Origin: Echinometra lucunter
Taxonomy: Eukaryota; Echinodermata; Echinoidea; Camarodonta; Echinometridae
DNA length: 64,000 nucleotides
NCBI GenBank assembly: GCA_029962745.1
Contig: CM057152.1
Location: 26,472,507 to 26,536,506, forward strand
Direction: 5' to 3'
Both the position numbers and the translations under genes were made by a program. This document shows positions 59,501-64,000 of the stretch, piece by piece. The notes beneath the pieces were generated by a model, which saw only the letters and a program-made list of their open reading frames with translations, was not told where the DNA came from and searched no databases. Position 1 is the stretch's first letter. Every line of letters begins with the position of its first letter.

Positions 59501-62500
59501 AGTAATTTAAACTCCGTAATGTTTAAAAAGTAGTAGATATTATTTAAACTCCATTATGTTTAAAAATGAACGCACGATAGAAACAGAAATTATTCAACCT
59601 CCGTCATCTTTAAAAACAAACTTACGATAGTAGTAGAAATTATTCAAACTCCATTATGTTTATAAACAAACGTACAATAGAAGTAAAAATTATTTAAACC
59701 CCGTCATGTCTAGAAAATGAACACATGATAGAAACAAATTATTTAAACTCCGTAATGTTTAAAAACAAACATACGATAGTAGAAACTATTCAAACTTATG
59801 ATAGTAGACTAAGGGAACAATCCTCTTTACAGGCAATCCACAATTTTCATAAAGACCAAATCAACAATTATCTTCTTCCATTAGCACAAAACCTTATTAA
59901 AAGACTGACACAGACAATGCATTCTGTTAAAAAGGACAAATACATGCATGTTTAATGAATGTGCAGAAACCATTAACTGTTAAAATCCATTGTGAATTGA
60001 GAAAAAAAAACATCCCTAAGATATCCAGTATTACTGGACTTGGGATAAGACAATATTTATAAGATATCTGATCTACATTTCAAAATAATCCAAACCAAAC
60101 AGGTGATTTCTTCAAAATGCATGAGTTCTAGAACAAACCTCTCTTGCTTTTTACTCCACCATCAGAGGGGTATAAAAACAACTGGAACACCTAAGAAAAC
60201 TGATACTTTGCCTTCTGAAATATCAACAGCATAAAAGTGAAAACAGAGAGTCCAGGGTAATAAAACTTTGCTTGATTTAATCATTTTCAATAATAGTCTT
60301 GAAATTCATACCTCTTGAAACTTTTTATCTAACTTCTTAAGATCTTGCTTGATGTTCTGTTTCTCTTCCTCAGCGATAGCCAGCTGCCTTTCTATTTCCT
60401 TCTTCTGAGTGCTAAGCTCTGACAGCTGAACAGTCAGTTCAGCTTTCTGTTTGTTGATATCATGCAGATCTTTCTAGAAATGACAGAACATGTGAATAAT
60501 GGACTTCATCTTGAGTGTTATCAACTATTAGATTAATAAATCTGTGCTATACAATCCTTCTTAATATTACTTAGTGACAGATAGGAAAACATTTTTGCTG
60601 TGAAACAAATTTTTTTGTCATTTTGTTCCCTATATTTGCTAGTATGTCATTATTACTTTTGGGAAAGTCCAAGCTCCTTGATCATTTTGATGTCCGATAC
60701 ATAACATGTCCAATACATAACAAAATAAAATGATGTTATTAACATAATATTGGCATCAAATGTATCATTGTACTTTTCCAGATTTCCCAGCTCAAGTAGA
60801 ACTATTTTATCAGGGCAAAATAACTTGGACTTTTTACAAAACTGTACATCTGAAATCTGTTCTTACATTCAAAGTTATGAGAGTGATATTGAGAAGACGT
60901 ATTTCCTGGGAACAAATAGGTATTGATAATCTGAGTATAAGCTGAAATGGAAAAGCAAGTTCCCACATGGTACCTGTGCTCTCTGGTTCTGCCCTTGAAT
61001 ATCATGTAATGCAGCCCTAGTAGAATCCAGCTGTTGTTCTACTTTAAGCTTCTCATTGCCGAGTATCATCAACTTAGATTGTTCTCCTCTCAATTCTCCT
61101 TCCAACTAGATAGAAGAAAAAAAAAAGGATTGGTATGTTTGAATATACATATGTGGGAATAGATATCATACCGGGGCATTGTAACCTACTTGCATTAGAA
61201 TAAGATAACGAGTAATGGTAACAAACTTGTTTTCATGAACAAAGATAAGCAAAATTGATATTAACAATGGAACACATATTTTTGTTTTATATGGTTCGCC
61301 TGTTATACGGTAATAATAATAAAACTACAGCAGGTGAGATGTTATAGGTTCAGAGAGTGAACTAAAGGAGAGATGAAAAGAGATGTAATTCCGAGTATGA
61401 TCCAAAAGAATGGAGTACAACAAATTTTTGCAGCTGATTGTGAGTTGATTCATTGTGACAGGGCCCTGGAATATTATACGAGGATAATTGTGAGTTCCCG
61501 TTACAGTTACCCGAACTTGGTGCATAGAAACTGGGCAGCGCCATGCCAGTTCTGTGCAAGATACATTTATAACTCTGTGTTACTGAGATCGAGCATCATG
61601 TACAAACCAATCGAGTTGCGAATACACGTGCACAAGCCGACCACGCAAAAAATCACTGCATGCACTGGCCGAACTGGCCACACTGCACTGCAACAGGAAC
61701 TTTCCCACTGGTGTGTGTGTGTGTGTGTCATCAATGGCTGCACGACACACAAAAGAGTGAGTTTGGGGGAGCCTATGTGCTATGTATACCAAAAAAACTC
61801 TTTGATCACACCAAAAACCTTCGACGAGGCTCGGAAACTGTCATGGCACTGCACAGAGGGATTTTTGCAAGCACTGCATGAAGGGCAATCTATACAGTAA
61901 GTTTGTGCAACTTTCAGTACAAATTCTTATTCTCTCACCCTTAAACCACTGGCTACATGAACCTGGGGAGCGTTTCATGAAGAGTTTTGTTGGTGATTTT
62001 CACTGACTAATTTGCTTTCAGCCAATCAGATTCGAGGATTTTCAATAGCTTATAACATTTGTCGGTGATTTTCACCGACATTGTCGGTGATTTTCACCGA
62101 CAAAACTCTTCATGAAACGCTCCCCAGGTGTCCCTGTACTAAGTCAATTGGAATTTAAGAAGTCAATAGTCAACGGGTTAATTGCCATTTACTTCGACAT
62201 AAACCTAGTTTTCATTTTGCTTCACTGAGTGCATCATGAGTAAATGAGCATTTGCTGTGGTGTACTAACCTTGTCTGTAAGATTCCTGCTATCCCTCAGC
62301 TCTTGGTCTAGTTTCAGACAAGAAGATTTCATTTCATTCACCTCAATGTCTTTTACTCTAAGCTGCTCATCTTGTCTTGCTAGTTTTTCCTACAAAAATG
62401 CAAAATCATAACAAATTTTTTGAAGCTCAAGCCCTCCAGAAAACTACAGTAAATTATGTATTTCAATCAATATTATAGATATGCATTAATAAGAATTAAC

Positions 62501-63885
62501 AATGAAATTTTATGAACAAAATCAATATCACATGAAATGTTTTAAATTCTATGCATTTTACAATGTAATTACATCTTACTGCAAATCCATGCTTGCTTGC
62601 TTGTATGCTAGAGACAATAAAGATGGAGAATGGAATTTCTGCCTGACAACCTCATACTACATACTGCCAGAGCACAATCTTGAACAACCTCATACTGCAT
62701 ACAATGAACTGCTAAAGAATTGCACTCCATTAAAGGACGTATGAGATGTATGAGATACGAGGAGTGTCTCTCATGACTACACTGGACTTCACTGAAGTGC
62801 ATATGAAAAGCCATGAAATGCTTATTTGGAACTGTCACGCGTGAGTCAGTATCGTCTGCAATTCAACAGCTGGTATCTTGATCATATTACTTTCATTCAT
62901 CTCCCATCCAGAACTCGGGTCGTATTCATGTTCCAAACCTGTAGATTCCCAAGAATTCTGAATAGACCCTACTCAGTCAGGGATGCTACTGTACTTGTCT
63001 CACTGTCCTCATTTCTTAAGCAACTGAAAATGTCTTATGAATCATAAAGTTTTGTAATGGCAGCTTTATTCATGTATGTATTTTCTGAAACAATGTGATG
63101 ATAATTCTTAGTAGTGTGCCTATCATTTATCACAGACTTGATTAATTCATGCAATCAAACCAGATATATGTGTTTTGTGTTTGTTCTGTTTTGATTCTGT
63201 TTTGATTTTCCCCCCAATGGACTAATTTCTTTCACACAGCTGAAAGTGATTGTAGAAATTTTCTTCAGAAAGCCTCTGAAGAGCTATCTAATATCCGTAA
63301 TTCAATACCAATGTCATGTTTAATTCAGAAAAATGCAAATGGTACGCCATAATATGTTTGAATTAAATTTCATTTTATGAATATTTCCTCTGTAGTAAAT
63401 ATATATAATTCCCTATGAACCATAGGCAACTTCAGGAGGTGCAGCAAGGGAAGCTAAATCATTCTCATCTTTTTTTTTTTTTTTTTTTGTGATGTCACCA
63501 TTTTGTTGTACCCGATATGGCGAACAGATATTAAAAATAATAACAGCACTAGATGTAATCCAGAAGGATGACTCAAGAAGTAGGAGGACATACATTGAAG
63601 ATACCCTCAATTTCATAGCAAATATTACATGTACATTGTTGTTCAAAATAACATATGTTTACCTCCAAAATAGGAGTATGTCACTTCTTACATTATTTTC
63701 ATAATCTTACCAGGATATCAGAGATTTCACGTTGGAGGTTTTCCATCCTGTGGGTCATGTTTGTTTTTTGTGTTTTCAATGTCTCATTCTCCTTCAGTAG
63801 TTCCTCATACCTATCATGATGTTGGGATGAGCTGAGTTTGCTTGCTTCCTGTTCCCTCTCCAGCTTCCTACATTTGGACTTCAGG
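47393..63885 (-). CDS. Large coiled-coil protein, 3' part of gene (13 exons visible)
   Basis: Spliced minus-strand gene entering from beyond the right edge. Exons: 63711-63885, 62270-62389, 60974-61105, 60312-60473, 57184-57243, 56732-56818, 55854-56047, 54829-55033, 53559-53748, 51521-51606, 49824-49925, 48029-48072, 47393-47507. Phases agree throughout, giving 556 residues and TGA. Nearly all of it is charged heptad-type coiled coil (for example QLAIAEEEKQNIKQDLKKLD). Breaks are a loop at about 355-370 (LVPQPFSRSHGSPDG), a Pro/Ser linker at about 485-500 (DHLPPPPSSSSNSEF) and a Ser/Arg-rich tail (SSQRERNRSTRGADL). There is no motor, kinase or membrane segment. Such proteins are common in centrosomes, basal bodies and ciliary rootlets, but I do not recognise the family; comparison from memory with CEP128 was not convincing. 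Myosin-tail-like or Golgi tether proteins remain possible. Exons could be missing where two phase-0 junctions meet. Confidence 0.85.
47658..47705 (+). repeat. (GA)n and G-run simple repeat
   Basis: agagagagagagagagaga followed by aagcaaaggggggggggagg; in the last intron of the coiled-coil gene. Confidence 0.9.
48029..48072 (-). CDS. Coiled-coil gene, exon l (44 bp)
   Basis: Fourteen codons plus two bases: ELEKERQRIEEKYN with a split Arg. Donor CAG|gtaatt, acceptor cttatag. The heptads resume after the linker. Confidence 0.82.
49824..49925 (-). CDS. Coiled-coil gene, exon k (Pro/Ser linker)
   Basis: Thirty-four codons, phase 0: GAKILDRSIERLTEPDHLPP then PPSSSSNSEFDRLR. The Pro4-Ser4 run interrupts the coiled coil and is likely a flexible linker. 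Confidence 0.83.
50743..51297. mobile_element. AACCCATTC MITE copy interrupted by a nested MITE
   Basis: Left end aacccattcataacaggaat and right end ctgccatgaatgattt are degenerate forms of the 30015-30426 ends. The interior matches that copy in order (gcctaatttgatcag, gcttttcttcaagttggcaa, atcagcatcaaatgac, gctgatcatgtatttggtat). Interrupted at gatcag by 50786-50931. Coiled-coil gene intron. Confidence 0.8.
50786..50931. mobile_element. Nested 146-bp MITE with CAG target duplication
   Basis: Ends GGCCCCGTTTCTTAAAACTTG-like and, inverted, caagttttataaaacaggcc. Flanked by CAG (50783-50785 and 50932-50934). The uninterrupted host at 30050-30058 reads gatcagctt with a single CAG, so both ends are defined by an empty site. 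Central agccaatcaga is shared with the other MITEs of this type. Confidence 0.88.
51521..51606 (-). CDS. Coiled-coil gene, exon j
   Basis: Completes a split Asp, then LQLQNLERVHTVKSLEKQVD and NMEEHIRE. Acceptor ttctctccag, donor GAG|gtagga. Confidence 0.83.
53022..53344 (-). mobile_element. TIR element carrying a SAP-like coding fragment
   Basis: Ends aattctcgcatttcac and, inverted, gtgaaacgcgagaatt; an inner inverted pair gggtcgacaac occurs at 53051 and 53267. The minus frame 53255-53124 encodes TPQVRVDQLKKCLTDRGIPS, AGKKKDELVELAGRAQGK and stop. The L--CL--RGI--AGKKDELV pattern fits the SAP DNA-binding motif. It lies in a coiled-coil gene intron, in the same orientation as the host. Confidence 0.55.
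53559..53748 (-). CDS. Coiled-coil gene, exon i
   Basis: Encodes QAVLAAKRIRKQIDHRSKLR, ENLNRSRSELNDLKRDYLTD, KYAYETQLDRTEELVRDLQY, EKQ plus one base. The acceptor is a tandem tattagag; only use of the second AG keeps phase 0 with the previous exon. If the first AG is used, an unseen exon must lie in 53751-54828. Confidence 0.8.
54829..55033 (-). CDS. Coiled-coil gene, exon h
   Basis: Completes the split Arg, then SSVLVNHLQRAELALENLRT, DHENDVRGLVREVDVLVGLV, and a non-coiled loop SENGDDYLVPQPFSRSHGSP ending DGMLADLK. Donor AAG|gtggga. The loop is the first break in the rod. Confidence 0.85.
55140..55720. repeat. Tandem array, 145-160 bp period, TGACC-family
   Basis: ctgcaagactctcttatgac recurs at about 55201, 55359, 55515 and 55659. 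Each unit also has gatgtatgcactaggggta, gtcagaggtcacatggt and aggtcaaaggtcattt (inverse of TGACCTTTGACCT). In the intron between exons h and g of the coiled-coil gene. Confidence 0.85.
55854..56047 (-). CDS. Coiled-coil gene, exon g
   Basis: Sixty-four codons plus two bases: IESAEARSLAKSLRRQVERG, NSEVEKMGEEIRHLDDENLK, LRRNFDRIRAGFEEQAQLVE, VGDN. Donor CAG|gtttgt; the split Arg is completed in the next exon. Confidence 0.86.
56732..56818 (-). CDS. Coiled-coil gene, exon f
   Basis: Twenty-nine codons, phase 0: VNESKIIQDLMRRLKCEKAE then SEAEIQALK. Donor AAA|gtgagt. Confidence 0.83.
56947..57016 (+). repeat. (TA)n/(CA)n microsatellites
   Basis: tatatatatatac and atatatatatatatatacacacacac; simple sequence in an intron. 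Confidence 0.9.
57184..57243 (-). CDS. Coiled-coil gene, exon e (60 bp)
   Basis: Twenty codons, phase 0: VQDYNVALTEKLHNEMETAK, between attag acceptor and gtaaac donor. Short, but both sites are good and the frame and heptad character are kept. Confidence 0.8.
57244..58539. other. Coiled-coil gene intron, nothing recognised
   Basis: A 155-codon frame on the minus strand (57866-57399) begins with GTG, lacks splice context and has no family signature; treated as chance. A G-rich run lies at 58038-58071. Confidence 0.45.
58540..59074. mobile_element. TGACCTTTGACC-family element, third locus
   Basis: Repeats of gacctctatgacctttgacc with ccaaaaatctaatcaaatcg, gttcttgagata and a right end gacagactgatggacaaccc...ggtgggcagaggcataaaaa, the same terminus as at 1040-1094. 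About three internal units. Confidence 0.65.
59105..59240. mobile_element. ATCGG-rich element fragment
   Basis: gggcttaaccgatatccgca...atcggtgag...catcggcaaaacatcggaatcggtag...gccgatgcggaaccgatgg: repeated CCGAT/ATCGG in both orientations, typical of one end of a DNA-transposon-derived repeat. It directly precedes the minisatellite. Confidence 0.4.
59262..59808 (+). repeat. Minisatellite, about 60-bp unit, 9-10 copies
   Basis: Unit: aactccgtnatgtttaaaaa-(c/t)gaacgcacgatagaa-(g/a)tagaaattattt. Copies are diverged (roughly 75-90 percent by eye) with a few length changes. Lies in the intron between exons e and d of the coiled-coil gene. Confidence 0.9.
60312..60473 (-). CDS. Coiled-coil gene, exon d
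   Basis: Fifty-four codons, phase 0: KDLHDINKQKAELTVQLSEL, STQKKEIERQLAIAEEEKQN, IKQDLKKLDKKFQE. The most regular coiled coil in the gene. Confidence 0.86.
60974..61105 (-). CDS. Coiled-coil gene, exon c
   Basis: Forty-four codons, phase 0: LEGELRGEQSKLMILGNEKL, KVEQQLDSTRAALHDIQGQN, QRAQ. Donor CAG|gtacca. Confidence 0.84.
61373..61900 (+). other. 175-codon open frame antisense in an intron, function unknown
   Basis: ATG-initiated frame on the plus strand inside a coiled-coil gene intron, the longest gap-free frame in the window. It encodes no recognised domain and has Cys/His-rich stretches (CQFCARYIYN, CVCVCVINGC), the second from a (TG)n microsatellite. The surrounding 570 bp is more GC- and CpG-rich than the flanks, suggesting inserted DNA. 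Weak support for a gene. Confidence 0.2.
61961..62129. mobile_element. 169-bp MITE, ACCTGGGGAGCGTTTCATGA ends
   Basis: About 30-bp inverted ends (acctggggagcgtttcatga then agagttttgt). Inside, three copies of gtcggtgattttcaccgac-type palindrome and the central agccaatcagattcgaggat, shared with 50786-50931. Coiled-coil gene intron, about 140 bases below exon b. Confidence 0.8.
62270..62389 (-). CDS. Coiled-coil gene, exon b
   Basis: Forty codons, phase 0: EKLARQDEQLRVKDIEVNEM then KSSCLKLDQELRDSRNLTDK. Acceptor tttttgtag, donor AAG|gttagt. Uninterrupted heptads. Confidence 0.85.
62390..63710. other. Coiled-coil gene intron, nothing recognised
   Basis: No coiled-coil-coding frame with splice sites seen. 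A small tandem repeat (acaacctcatactacatact / caacctcatactgcatac) lies at 62646-62703 and a T-run at 63470-63488. A phase-0 exon could still be hidden. Confidence 0.4.
63711..63885 (-). CDS. Coiled-coil gene, first visible exon
   Basis: Encodes LKSKCRKLEREQEASKLSSS, HHDRYEELLKENETLKTQKT and NMTHRMENLQREISDIL. Donor CTG|gtaaga. The 3' splice site is uncertain: tttgaatag|C is used here, but ctgttttag at about 63923 would extend the exon in the same open frame by a non-coiled stretch. Residues are numbered from this exon for convenience. Confidence 0.8.
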
Positions 63886-64000
63886 CTATTCAAATACGAA
63901 ACAAGAATGCAATTCAATAGCACTAAAACAGCAGAAATTTATTCTGCATCTTTTCCACTTACTTACTCTCACTCTCTCCCTTCTTTCATCCTTACTTTAA

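Noticed and set aside
1..64000. tRNA, rRNA, CRISPR arrays, operons, bacterial or viral genes
   Set aside because: Looked for and not found; the gene structure is clearly eukaryotic and the regular repeats are minisatellites or MITEs, not spacer arrays.

Overview
This window is animal nuclear DNA. It has split genes with GT-AG introns, an AT-rich background, and a high density of short inverted-repeat elements, microsatellites and SINE/LINE debris. The frequent tacatgta-type motifs, the family of TGACCTTTGACC-rich repeats and the many palindromic MITEs fit a marine invertebrate deuterostome, most likely an echinoderm of sea-urchin type. That assignment is an inference from style, not from a diagnostic gene. 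A 500-base run of N (14865-15364) marks a scaffold gap.

Two protein-coding genes can be supported, both on the minus strand. (1) A complete GTPBP2 orthologue, a translational-GTPase-like protein, occupies 39750 down to 17848. I could join 12 coding exons with consistent phases into a 566-residue reading frame carrying the G1, G3 and G4 motifs and the following beta-barrel domains. (2) From the right edge down to 47393 lies the 3' part of a large coiled-coil gene: 13 exons and 556 residues, with the start beyond the window. It looks like a centrosome/cilium-type coiled-coil protein, but I cannot name the family. The two genes are in tandem, with about 7.6 kb between the coiled-coil stop codon and the GTPBP2 start codon.

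Layout: 1-12.2 kb is repeat-rich intergenic DNA (TIR elements, GAGACGTCTC array, hairpin elements, degenerate AAGTGCCCCTTTT array, a 1.2-kb CGCTCGCTTCGCTCGC element and a possible LINE ORF1 remnant). 12.2-17.8 kb is AT-rich, nearly repeat-poor and probably includes the GTPBP2 3' UTR. 17.8-39.75 kb is GTPBP2, whose introns hold a 0.9-kb TIR element with a TTA target duplication, a 0.7-kb (CTA)n array, several MITEs, a second copy of the CGCTCGC element and a decayed partial duplicate of coding exon 3. 39.75-42 kb is a repeat cluster with a perfect 215-bp tandem duplication. 42-47.4 kb is AT-rich and probably includes the coiled-coil gene's 3' UTR, plus a SINE, a LINE pol tail and a foldback. 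47.4-64 kb is the coiled-coil gene, whose introns carry nested MITEs, a TIR element with a SAP-like coding fragment, and two minisatellites.

The most informative observations are a nested MITE insertion whose empty site is preserved elsewhere in the window (CAG target duplication), the exon-3 duplication, the SAP-like peptide inside an inverted-repeat element, and the clear TTA-flanked 926-bp element. I found no complete autonomous transposon, tRNA, rRNA or CRISPR array.
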